Below the pieces are notes generated by a model. The model made no database searches. It was not told where the DNA came from and was given only the letters and a program-made list of their open reading frames with translations. A DNA stretch of 64,000 nucleotides from Nocardia xishanensis NBRC 101358 (GTDB taxonomy: Bacteria > Actinomycetota > Actinomycetes > Mycobacteriales > Mycobacteriaceae): assembly GCF_001613365.1 (NCBI RefSeq), contig NZ_BDCF01000010.1, positions 1 to 64,000 on the forward strand, given 5' to 3'. Positions 53,971 through 61,822 of this stretch are shown in pieces; within the stretch, counting starts at the first letter, position 1; the number at the start of each line of letters is the position of its first letter. The position numbers were made by a program, and so were the translations under genes.

Positions 53971-55364
53971 CGCCCGCCGCCGTACAGGGTGTCGTCGAAG
54001 GGCGGCAGCAGGGGCGTCAACTTTCCGGAGTACGTGATGACGACCTCGCTCCTGGCCCGCGTGACACCGACGTACAGCAAACGACTTTCACGCCCGGCGG
54101 CCTCGTCGAAGCCGAACGACTGGATCACTTCCGGGTTGGGCATGCTGTCGACGCCGCAGTACGGCATCAAGACGATGTCGAACTCCAGCCCCTTGGCGGA
54201 GAAGTAGGTTCCCGCGTAAATGCCCTCCGTCACATCCCATTTCGTCATGTCGTCGTGCAGTATGCGCACATCGCTCAGACCCTGTACCGCTCGAACGGTA
54301 TCCTCCCGCGTGCGGACAAGCACCCCGATTCGTTTGGTGTTGCGTTCCAGTTGCGCCTTCCACGCGATGTACCCGGCCTCCGCGTCGCGGTTGCGGCAGT
54401 GCATCAAGGTCGGTTTCCTGCCGGGCGCGCGCCGCGGCTGGTTCGGAACGACAAGATCAGGGGCGTCCTGAAAGTGCGGCATCTCGGCGATGGCCAACGC
54501 CAGCCGGGCGATCTCCGGGCTGTTCCGATAGTTGTCGAGGAAGGTCTCGACCTTCGACACGCTCAGTCCACAGGACCGCCACGACACACCCCGCCCATAG
54601 ATCTGCTGGGCATAGTCCGCGAAGAGGGTCAGGCTGCCGTCCGGGGGGATCGACTCGGCGAGCGAACGAATGGCCTCCGGCGAGAGATCCTGTGCTTCAT
54701 CCACAATGATGTGCCGGTAGGCACGCTCGGTCTCGTCTTTCGCCAGCGCGGTACGCACCGCCGAGGCCACCGAAGGCCAGTCGTACTGCAGGTTCGCCTC
54801 AGCTAGCAGTTGCCGGTATGCCTCGCGCACTTTCCACACCGCGGCGCGCTGATTCGACTGCAGCGCCACGCCACGACCGCGCCGACTGACTTCGAGGTAC
54901 TCGGCTTCCGAGGCCAGTCCGTGACCGTCGATCCATTCCAGCTCGTCCTCGAAGAACCGATTCGGTCGATCGAAGAAGGCCCAACCGGGGTACTCGGCCG
55001 CAACACCGCGGACACCTTTATCGATCAGTGCCTTTCGCCGATAGTCCTTGGCAATCGCGTTGCTGCCCAGCACCTTCCGGCTCATCAGATAACTGGTGGC
55101 GAACTGACCGTAGGTCTGGATCGTGATCCGGCCACGATACTCGGCGGCAAGGTGGCGCAGGTATGTCGACAACGAACGATTGGAGGTCAGCACCGTGGTC
55201 GGGCCGTTATCGCGCGTACGCCTGTCCGCGAGATGCGCGGCCCGATGGATCGCCATCACTGTCTTCCCCGATCCGGCGGTACCGAGCACAACATGATGAC
55301 CGCTCGCCCGTAGGTACACGACATCGGATTGACGGCCGTCCGGCATGGGCAACGCCACGAACAC
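53967..55364 (-). CDS. UvrD-like SF1 helicase/ATPase, first gene of the DarT operon
   Basis: This is a 465-residue SF1 helicase that looks like a compact UvrD/DUF2075 type. Walker A is GTAGSGKT (28-35). Motif II is IIVDEAQDLS (near 220), motif III FADYAQQIYG, motif IV DNYRNSPEIARLA and motif VI RLLYVGVTRARSEVVI. It lacks a long 2B-type insertion and any nuclease domain. The GTG start has GGGGGAGGG just before it. The stop overlaps darT. Encoding a helicase with DarT is not the usual DarTG layout, so it may expose the DNA target or repair modified DNA. That is inference. Confidence 0.8.
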   Translation of the reverse strand: MFVALPMPDGRQSDVVYLRASGHHVVLGTAGSGKTVMAIHRAAHLADRRTRDNGPTTVLTSNRSLSTYLRHLAAEYRGRITIQTYGQFATSYLMSRKVLGSNAIAKDYRRKALIDKGVRGVAAEYPGWAFFDRPNRFFEDELEWIDGHGLASEAEYLEVSRRGRGVALQSNQRAAVWKVREAYRQLLAEANLQYDWPSVASAVRTALAKDETERAYRHIIVDEAQDLSPEAIRSLAESIPPDGSLTLFADYAQQIYGRGVSWRSCGLSVSKVETFLDNYRNSPEIARLALAIAEMPHFQDAPDLVVPNQPRRAPGRKPTLMHCRNRDAEAGYIAWKAQLERNTKRIGVLVRTREDTVRAVQGLSDVRILHDDMTKWDVTEGIYAGTYFSAKGLEFDIVLMPYCGVDSMPNPEVIQSFGFDEAAGRESRLLYVGVTRARSEVVITYSGKLTPLLPPFDDTLYGGGR

Positions 55365-55397
55365 CCTCCCCCACTTGGAAACTGATCCCTGCGAGGA

Positions 55398-56390
55398 TCA
55401 CAGGAACCGTTCGCGATAGTAACGGATCGAGGGGTCAGTCGCATCAGCTGTCCCGAACGAATGATGTTGCAGCACTGCGCAGTTCATGACAACCAGCCAA
55501 TAGTCTCCCGGGCCGATCGACGCCGGCTGGCGATCACACGTAGGCGTACAGCTGGTAAGTGTGATCCCACCGGCTCCATCGCCCTCAGGCCACACACCGA
55601 CCTGACCACCGGGGTAGCCCAACGGGCACGCCACCTCACCTCCCTGAGAGATCGCCGATGAATATCCATGGAGTGCCATGCACAAGTGGGATATGACCAG
55701 ATGCGCGTTCAGGCGAGATGTCACTCCACCACGCGTATTTCGGGGGCCCATGGCAGCAAAGCATTCCTCCAGTTGCCGACCCGCGAGGAGTTGACCGTCG
55801 ACCAGCACCGGGGCCGCGCACCTCACCGCGGGCATAGCGACCTTGGCACCCGACAGCTGCGCTTCGCTCAGGCGGGTGGCCGTCGGGCCGAAGTGGCATC
55901 CTCGGAGATCCGCACCACGAAGATCGGCTTGCCGAAAGTTGGTTGAGCTCAGCCCACACCCGCGCAGATTCGCCTGGCGCAGACGGGATTTCACGAAGCT
56001 AGCCCGGAATAGGTTCGCGCCGGACAGGTTGACGCCTTCTCCTTCACACCCGTCCGCCTCTGCCTTGTGGAGATTGGCACCGGACAGGTCGGAGTTATGC
56101 AGCTTTGTACCGAGCAGCGTTGCCCGGTCCAGGTCGGCTCCCGCGAGATTTACACCGTCGAAATCAGCCATGGCAAGATAGGCGTCGGAAAGATCGAGAT
56201 CTCGGAGATCTGCGCCGTGGAAGTTCAAACCAGCACCGCCGAGCACACCACGGAGACCCTCACCCGGAGCGGTACGGATCCGAATGTATTCATGCAACGC
56301 GGTTGACGCGGCGCGGTCGACCGGCCATACGCGCACCTCGTACGAACGTTCCCCGAATTCCTCCACCACTGCTCCGCAGCACCCGTTCAA
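55398..56390 (-). CDS. Pentapeptide-repeat protein
   Basis: This is a 330-residue protein with about 25 pentapeptide repeats (about residues 50-185; ADLRDLDLSD, ANLFRASF, ADLRGADLRGC), which fold as a right-handed beta helix. The remaining C-terminal 140 residues have eight or so Cys/Met and no domain I recognise (RLNAHLVISHLCMALHGY). Some pentapeptide proteins mimic DNA and protect gyrase; others are effectors. The N-terminal start is uncertain (ATG at 56390). It lies between the helicase operon (33 bp) and the immunity-like gene (78 bp) on the same strand, so it may be part of either. Confidence 0.7.
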   Translation of the reverse strand: MNGCCGAVVEEFGERSYEVRVWPVDRAASTALHEYIRIRTAPGEGLRGVLGGAGLNFHGADLRDLDLSDAYLAMADFDGVNLAGADLDRATLLGTKLHNSDLSGANLHKAEADGCEGEGVNLSGANLFRASFVKSRLRQANLRGCGLSSTNFRQADLRGADLRGCHFGPTATRLSEAQLSGAKVAMPAVRCAAPVLVDGQLLAGRQLEECFAAMGPRNTRGGVTSRLNAHLVISHLCMALHGYSSAISQGGEVACPLGYPGGQVGVWPEGDGAGGITLTSCTPTCDRQPASIGPGDYWLVVMNCAVLQHHSFGTADATDPSIRYYRERFL

Positions 56391-56468
56391 CTCGCCACAC
56401 CAACGCGTCCAATCGACCCCACCTTCCGATCCATTGCGGGACTTAAAGGTAGATGTAGCCGAAAAAGG

Positions 56469-56834
56469 CTAATGGTTGCCCGTCGTGGCCAGGAGCTTCT
56501 GCAGATCGAATACCAGCAACTCGCTGTATCCGCCGACGCTCGCCAGATGATCGAAGATCGAGCGAGCAGCTGATTCTTCGCGCTGCTTGTTTCCCTCGAG
56601 GTCGCGAATCGTTACAACTATCGGATATTTCGAAAACGGGATTCCGAAATCGTCCTCGTAATCATGTGAGGTTTCCACCTCGACGACCCAGTGCTCGACA
56701 ATAGCCCGGTGAATCACTGCGTCGCCCGAAGTATCATCGAGATGCAGCTCGGCGCCAGCTGCGAGTCCTATATCTCTAATTGCTTCTGCGTCACTCTTGC
56801 GAGCTCGCAAGAATATCTCATGGAATGCGCTCAT
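56469..56834 (-). CDS. Probable immunity protein for the adjacent toxin, 121 residues
   Basis: I do not recognise the family. It is an acidic protein with no signal or membrane segment (MSAFHEIFLRARKSDAEAI, DYEDDFGIPFSKYPIVVTI, YSELLVFDLQKLLATTG). It follows the toxin gene by 12 bp on the same strand. A small, acidic product directly after a polymorphic toxin is the normal place for the cognate immunity protein. The predicted alpha/beta character fits a protein that plugs a nuclease. The ATG start is the first in the frame. Confidence 0.65.
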   Translation of the reverse strand: MSAFHEIFLRARKSDAEAIRDIGLAAGAELHLDDTSGDAVIHRAIVEHWVVEVETSHDYEDDFGIPFSKYPIVVTIRDLEGNKQREESAARSIFDHLASVGGYSELLVFDLQKLLATTGNH

Positions 56835-56846
56835 AATCCTCCCTCT

Positions 56847-58220
56847 CTATGGCCACACAATTTCCCATCCATCTCCGACTATTCGAATGTTGGTCATCTT
56901 ACCTGGGCTCGCGCCGAGGAAGCGATTCAATCCCCGTCGAGCTTCATCCTCAGTTATTCCACTACCCCGACCATCGATAATGGCACTTTGCGCCTGGCCG
57001 GACGCACTGTTGAGCGCGTTCTTCACTGTCGAGTTGGATGCCCCATCGGTTAGTGTCTTGAATTCCGTCGGAACCCCGTCGACTGTGGCATCTGGGGTCC
57101 TCTGCGCGCCTTCGGGAACCCCCTTCACATCTTTGCCTTCATCGGCTAGGAGGTCTGCGATCTTTCGTTCTTCGGGACTGAACGCCTTCTCGGACTCGTC
57201 GATCTTCCCACGCTTCTTGGGTCCATTTGGCCCGCCCTGGCCGCCGTCCTTGCCATCCTTCTTTCGCAGTATTCGGTCGCGTAGCTCCCTCATTTTCTTC
57301 CGGGCACTCACCATTTTTGCTACCGCATCATCGGCCAGCCCTCTCAACTGAAGGGCCTTGCGTGCTCGCCAGGCGGTGACGGCCGCTTTGATCGTCACGG
57401 ACCATCGTCGTGCCGACTCGACTGCGCTAGCCCCAGCGATGATGCCGCCTACGCCCGTGATACATGTGGCAATGATGGTCACGGTCGCTTTGATGGCGGC
57501 CTCGCGAACAATGGATTCGATGTATCCCAGGATCTGCTTGCGCAGTTCTTCGATGGAATCCTTGTAGCCTGCGCAGGATTTGCTTATCGCCTTACAAGTA
57601 TCGAGCAGATCGCCGATCGAGGCCTCGATGCTCTTCAGATCTTCGCGAACCTGGCCCACATCATCAGATTTGACTTGGTCGAACAGCGTCACCGAGATCG
57701 TGATCTTGTCCTTGGCGTTCGTGTTCTGGTAGATCGTGCCCAGGCGGTCCCATGCATCGGCGGCTTTGGCAAGTTTCGTTGTGTCACCGTCTGGCAGCGG
57801 GCAGTTGATCGCGTCGAGGACTTCGACTGCCGTTTCCGCGAGACCTATCCCGCTTCCGCCGGCTGCGGCGGGCACCGAATAGGGGCCGAATCCCTTGGCT
57901 GCGGGATCTTTTGGCCTCTCCGGCTGCGCCGTTCCCTTCAGCTTCGCATCGGACTGCGCATGGACGAATCCGAGGTCGTTGAGCGCGACGCCATAGGCAT
58001 ACAAGGCCCCATGCGTCTCCTCGAAGAGCCCTACCGCGTCCGCGGCCGACTGGTTGTAGTTGGCGGCCCACGCCCGCCCATCCTCGTCGATTCCGGCCAT
58101 TGCCCCGCAGCTGGAGAGTTCGCTGAAAACGAACCTGAAGCTGTCCCACAAGGCTTCTGCGGCATCGAAGCAGTTGGTGGCAGCCTTGTAGTAGGCGCTC
58201 GGATCAACGGCTAACGTCAT
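56847..58220 (-). CDS. Polymorphic toxin with C-terminal PD-(D/E)XK nuclease (CdiA_C-like)
   Basis: This is a 457-residue protein. The N-terminal half (about 1-215) is helical and WXG/LXG-like (AYYKAATNCFDAAEALWD, GYKDSIEELRKQI), as in type VII-exported effectors. A hydrophobic segment (IKATVTIIATCITGVGGII, about 245-270) could help cross a membrane. A Lys/Gly-rich linker precedes the C-terminal toxin (about 350-457), with Asp377 in TPDATVDG and Glu386-Phe-Lys388. That is the spacing of PD-(D/E)XK-type CdiA C-terminal nucleases, several of which cut tRNA. The ATG overlaps the upstream WXG100 stop (ATGA). The gene is AT-richer than its neighbours. No ESX secretion genes are in the window. Confidence 0.75.
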   Translation of the reverse strand: MTLAVDPSAYYKAATNCFDAAEALWDSFRFVFSELSSCGAMAGIDEDGRAWAANYNQSAADAVGLFEETHGALYAYGVALNDLGFVHAQSDAKLKGTAQPERPKDPAAKGFGPYSVPAAAGGSGIGLAETAVEVLDAINCPLPDGDTTKLAKAADAWDRLGTIYQNTNAKDKITISVTLFDQVKSDDVGQVREDLKSIEASIGDLLDTCKAISKSCAGYKDSIEELRKQILGYIESIVREAAIKATVTIIATCITGVGGIIAGASAVESARRWSVTIKAAVTAWRARKALQLRGLADDAVAKMVSARKKMRELRDRILRKKDGKDGGQGGPNGPKKRGKIDESEKAFSPEERKIADLLADEGKDVKGVPEGAQRTPDATVDGVPTEFKTLTDGASNSTVKNALNSASGQAQSAIIDGRGSGITEDEARRGLNRFLGASPGKMTNIRIVGDGWEIVWP

Positions 58221-58519
58221 ATGCCGAGAATCCGTCGGTTCTCGGAGACCGCACTGGTGTAGCCTTCGTGCGCAACCTTCACCGCTGCTTCGAGGGCTGC
58301 GAGGCCTTCCTGCATATCGGTGACGCCTTTGGCCCACTCGGCGTGTGCTTCTCTATACGCCAATGCCGCCGTCCCCACCCAAACACCTTCGACTTCCTTT
58401 GCCTTCTGCTCGATTTCGGCGAGCCGGTCGGCAACGGCGGCGGCGTATCCGCGCATGCGGGCGGCCAAGTCCTCCAGTTTGTCGAGATCAACTGAGAACG
58501 ATGGTGTCTCCGCTGTCAT
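58217..58519 (-). CDS. WXG100 family protein 2
   Basis: This is a 100-residue helical protein with the Trp-x-Gly turn at 47-49 (EGVWVGTAALAYREA) between two amphipathic helices. That is the Esx-type partner fold used for type VII secretion. The ATG at 58519 is internal to a longer frame and puts the WXG turn in the middle, as the family requires. It precedes the toxin gene with a four-base overlap. Its C-terminal end (ENRRILGI) lacks an obvious YxxxD/E export signal, which may be supplied by the partner or by the toxin. Confidence 0.8.
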   Translation of the reverse strand: MTAETPSFSVDLDKLEDLAARMRGYAAAVADRLAEIEQKAKEVEGVWVGTAALAYREAHAEWAKGVTDMQEGLAALEAAVKVAHEGYTSAVSENRRILGI

Positions 58520-58535
58520 AGCTTGTGATGTCCGT

Positions 58536-58844
58536 TCACGGCAAGTCCAGGGAGCTGATCCCAGCCGCATGTGACTGGTCAGTCGCGCGGAGGGTTTCGG
58601 CAGTCACACCCAGCTTCTCTGCCAACTCGAACAACGCGTCCCACACCTGGTCAGCGCCTTCGTGGAACTCCGCCCACCCCGCAGCGAAGATGTCAGCGTT
58701 GTTTCCGGACCAGCTGTCGATCGTGGCGTGAGTATCCGCCACCAGCGACGCGTATCCGGACTTACACTCCTCCGCGACGGCATATGCCAAACGCCCTAAT
58801 GCCCTGACTTCGTCAAGATCGACCGACAACGATGCTTCAGCCAC
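58536..58844 (-). CDS. WXG100 family protein 1
   Basis: This is the first gene of the toxin operon, 102 residues. It has the turn Trp45-Ser-Gly47 (DSWSGNNADIFAAGW) between two helices. The GTG at 58844 follows AAAGGGGG and gives the usual length near 100; a longer frame would add a Gly/Ser leader. It lies 16 bp before the second WXG100 gene. The two could form a heterodimer that carries the toxin to a type VII secretion machine encoded elsewhere. Confidence 0.8.
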   Translation of the reverse strand: MAEASLSVDLDEVRALGRLAYAVAEECKSGYASLVADTHATIDSWSGNNADIFAAGWAEFHEGADQVWDALFELAEKLGVTAETLRATDQSHAAGISSLDLP

Positions 58845-59332
58845 GGCATCCCCCTTTCCAGCCGAACTGGCTCCAACGCAACGATACCCGAGGCTCATAG
58901 AGTTTCTAGGCAAGAGGCACAGCAGTCACGTCGTCCGGCCTGCCATGACATGCTGAAATCCGACTGCGACGGCAACCTGCGCACTGGCCGAAGGCCTCGA
59001 GCGCTCGCCAATTGGGCAACGCGACCGATCTCCGATCAGGACAACTCAGCGGACACCCGTTCCTCCCTCTCCATCTCGTCGACCTCCCACATGCACGAAT
59101 CGCAGAGGAGCGGGAACGGTCGGCACCGGGATCGGGTCCGCGCCACACCGCGTCCGCACGCCGTAGACAACTTTCGGACAACCCATCTGCCACCGTCGCC
59201 GACGAGCCCTCAATATGTAAGCAAGCACATCGATCTCCTCGCCACCACAAAGTGAATTACCCTCCGGTACCGCGTGATTCGTCGGCAGATTCGTGGCAAA
59301 CTGCCGACCGCAATACAACTGGATGGAGCACC
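58845..59332 (+). other. 488-bp region without a supported gene
   Basis: This stretch separates divergent operons. Frames on both strands (plus 58950-59255, minus 58906-59250) are Ser/Thr/Arg-rich shadows without a ribosome-binding site or family resemblance. It should hold promoters for both sides, but I cannot place them. No repeat or tRNA is seen. Confidence 0.5.
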
Positions 59333-59581
59333 ATGAAGTACATCGTCACCCTCGCTTCCGCCGCGATCGCGGCCTTCGGCTTCGCTCTCGCTACCCCGCA
59401 GGAAGCCACCGCCGAACCCTCCAACTGCCACGCCTCTTACGTCCCCTGCCTGCCCATCGTCAGCGACGTGGACTGCGAGGGCGGCAGCGGCAATGGTCCC
59501 GTCTACACCGGCCGCGTCCAGGTCATCGGCCCCGACGAGTACGGACTCGATCGCGACGGCAACGGCATCGGCTGCGAGTGA
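59333..59581 (+). CDS. Small exported protein with Excalibur-like Ca-binding end
   Basis: This is an 82-residue exported protein. A Sec signal (MKYIVTLASAAIAAFGFALA) cleaves near TAEP. The mature part of about 55 residues has four to five Cys (SNCHASYVPCLP, VDCEGG, GIGCE) and ends in GLDRDGNGIGCE, the DxDxDG calcium-loop pattern of Excalibur domains. It probably acts outside the membrane, but the function is not known. The ATG at 59333 has GGAG nearby upstream. It is likely a housekeeping exported protein rather than part of the next operon, which starts 191 bp later. Confidence 0.7.
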   Translation: MKYIVTLASAAIAAFGFALATPQEATAEPSNCHASYVPCLPIVSDVDCEGGSGNGPVYTGRVQVIGPDEYGLDRDGNGIGCE

Positions 59582-59772
59582 ACGAAAGGGCGGCCCCGCC
59601 TCGGCACGGCCGCCCATCGCCCTCGCAGCGATTTCCGCGCATACCTGAGGAATTCAGTTGTCGGCCCCGGCGGATACCGTGCGGACAGCACTACCGCTGT
59701 CACCGCACTCCGACTCCGGGTAAATGCTGGAAGTTACTGGATTTCACTGGAAGATATGGATACGCTCGCGCC

Positions 59773-60573
59773 ATGACCGACGCCGCCGAGAAGCTGGAGG
59801 CGCGCATCACTGAGCTGCGTGCCGAGGTGCGGCGCGCGGTGACCGCAGGGGATCGCGCGACCGCCCGCCAACTCCGAGCCGAGTTGCGGCGGACCGAGGA
59901 CGCTTGGGATTCAGCCGTTCTCGGGGCCGAGACGCCGCAGGCGGAGGTGCCCCCGGAACGGACGGAAGCGGCCGCGATGCCGATCCGCGAGCACGTTCAT
60001 CGCGCGCTCACGCTGATCGGCGCACCCGCTTCGCCGAAACTGGTTCTGGCGGTCCATGAATCGTTCTTCTCCGGCGCGATCGCTCCCGCCCGGCTGACCA
60101 GTCTGCGCCGCGACGAGGAGCGGTCGTTCCGCGCCTCGCCGTTCACGCGCCCGTACTACATCTGCGCGGCCCTCACCGCCGATCACCTCGCCCCGGCGCG
60201 CGGACTGATGGCGGTGAGCACCTGGCCGTTGGCGCAGCGGATGATCGGGCCGCTCAGTCCGCGTGTGGATCTGCTCACGGCGACCGTCCGGCTCGCCGAA
60301 CAAATTGCCGCTCAGCCCGACTGCGGACCCGGTGCGCGACGGGTGTTGTGGAAGCTGTCGGTTTCCGTTCCCGGCGTCCAGGGTTCGCCGGACACGATCG
60401 ACCCTGTCGCGGTGATCGACGCAGCCACGAGAGAGCTCGCGGTCCACCGCGACGAGGACACCCGCCGCCGCGCCGAGGCCGCGCGACGTGCGAGTCAACA
60501 GCTCGATGAGGCCTCCCGGTTGTTCGGTGTCCGGCTCGGTGTGGCTGGCAGACGACGAAACGAGGTGGGATGA
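59773..60573 (+). CDS. Hypothetical protein, first gene of the Cas4-like operon
   Basis: I do not recognise this 266-residue protein. Residues 1-45 are a coiled coil of Ala/Arg/Glu (EKLEARITELRAEVRRAV). A central globular part follows (REHVHRALTLIGAPASPKLV, AVHESFFSGAIAPARLTSLR, FTRPYYICAALTADHLAPAR), ending in a second helical stretch. The HRALTLIGAPASPKLV segment looks like a winged-helix DNA-binding domain. The start ATG at 59773 is clear and the stop overlaps the nuclease gene (ATGA). I infer a DNA-binding or adaptor subunit of the operon. Confidence 0.65.
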   Translation: MTDAAEKLEARITELRAEVRRAVTAGDRATARQLRAELRRTEDAWDSAVLGAETPQAEVPPERTEAAAMPIREHVHRALTLIGAPASPKLVLAVHESFFSGAIAPARLTSLRRDEERSFRASPFTRPYYICAALTADHLAPARGLMAVSTWPLAQRMIGPLSPRVDLLTATVRLAEQIAAQPDCGPGARRVLWKLSVSVPGVQGSPDTIDPVAVIDAATRELAVHRDEDTRRRAEAARRASQQLDEASRLFGVRLGVAGRRRNEVG

Positions 60574-61655
60574 ACACACTTTCGGCACGGCTGGATGAGC
60601 TGCGCGGTGCAGCGCCGGCGTGCCGCCACAATGCCCGCACCATTGCGGCGTTGACGGCGAATCCCGGCTGCGCACGGCGCGCGCTGCTGGACGCGGCGGC
60701 GGCCGACAAGGCAGCCATCGCCAGGGAGCTGGGCTTTCCGCCCCGATTCGGTCAGTCGCAGTTCGCGATCACGCGGGGCAACGCGTTCGAAGCGATGGTG
60801 AAGGAGAACGGTTGCGCGGAGCTGCTCGCGTTGCTGCGCGACAAGCTGCACCTCCCTATTCCCGAGGTCGCCTATCACGATCTGAATTCGGTCGGTGACA
60901 ACGCGGGTAATGCCGTGCGCTACAAACGGACTCGTCAGCTGCTCGCCCACGCGATCAGTTCCGGCGAGGGCACCCTGTTCGACCATCCGATGCTGCGGCT
61001 GGACATAGCGGGCGCCACCGCCTATCTGGAGCCGGACGTGGTCGCGTTGCAGATCGGCGGTCGCTTCCACGTGGTGGAGATCAAGTCGTTCCCCGTGGTC
61101 GACGGGCAGGCCGATCCGATGCAGGTCGCCGCGGCGGCGCGGCAGTCTGCCGTCTACGTCATCGCGCTGCGCGAACTCATGACCGAGATCGGCGAATCGC
61201 CGGACCTCGTGTCGCACAACGTGATCCTGGTCTGCACCAGGGATTTCACCAACCGGCCCACCGCCGAGCTGGTCGACTTGCGCAAGCAGATCGCGGTCGT
61301 GTCGCGTCAGCTGTCGCGGCTGACGTCCATCAGCGAGCTGATCGAAACCCTGCCGGAGGGTGCGTCGTTCGCGCCCGGTGAGCATCTTGCGAAGACGATC
61401 GCCGATATCCCCGCCCGGTACGCGCCCGAATGCATGTCGTCGTGCGAGCTGGCTTTCGCGTGCCGCGATGCCGCGCGGACGACCGGCTCGGTGGACGCGC
61501 TCGGCCGCGGTGTCTGCGACGATCTCGGCGGCCTTGATGACATCGACACCGTGCTCGCCGTCGCCGATGGTTCGCGCGACCTCGGGCCCGAGTTCGCCGA
61601 CATCACCCGGATGCTGCGGCAAGCCGATCGGCTTCGGCTGGAGATCGCCGGATGA
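60570..61655 (+). CDS. Cas4/RecB-like PD-(D/E)XK nuclease with Fe-S-type cysteines
   Basis: This is a 361-residue nuclease-like protein. The catalytic core shows Asp156 (LEPDVVAL) and Glu170-Ile-Lys172 (HVVEIKSFPVV), with a downstream QxxxY-type helix (QVAAAARQSAVYVIAL). Cysteines are placed as in Cas4 and AddB: one near the N terminus (Cys34 in NPGCARRALL) and a C-terminal group Cys288-x3-Cys292-x5-Cys298 (ECMSSCELAFAC). Together they could bind a 4Fe-4S cluster. It overlaps the genes on both sides of its operon or lies very close to them. No cas1 or cas2 and no CRISPR array are nearby, so this is not an adaptation module. Confidence 0.75.
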   Translation: MNTLSARLDELRGAAPACRHNARTIAALTANPGCARRALLDAAAADKAAIARELGFPPRFGQSQFAITRGNAFEAMVKENGCAELLALLRDKLHLPIPEVAYHDLNSVGDNAGNAVRYKRTRQLLAHAISSGEGTLFDHPMLRLDIAGATAYLEPDVVALQIGGRFHVVEIKSFPVVDGQADPMQVAAAARQSAVYVIALRELMTEIGESPDLVSHNVILVCTRDFTNRPTAELVDLRKQIAVVSRQLSRLTSISELIETLPEGASFAPGEHLAKTIADIPARYAPECMSSCELAFACRDAARTTGSVDALGRGVCDDLGGLDDIDTVLAVADGSRDLGPEFADITRMLRQADRLRLEIAG

Positions 61656-61822
61656 GCAAACGGAGTGAGCGAATCATGTGCCAGCGCGCATCGCGCATGC
61701 GGGAGCGGAGCGTCAGGAAGTGCAGGCATGGGCGAACCGACCAGGAAGCGGCGCGTGAGCAAGTGCATCGGTCGCCGGTGCGCGACACGCATGCCGACGC
61801 TGAGCGACGGTGAGCCTCAGAA

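Noticed and set aside
60570..61655. CRISPR adaptation module suggested by the Cas4-like nuclease
   Set aside because: No cas1, cas2 or array of evenly spaced repeats is seen anywhere in the window.
61652..61813. 54-codon frame between the Cas4-like nuclease and the 494-residue gene
   Set aside because: Very Arg-rich, no ribosome-binding site, and similar to repeated intergenic sequence of Nocardia-like genomes. I treat it as spacer.
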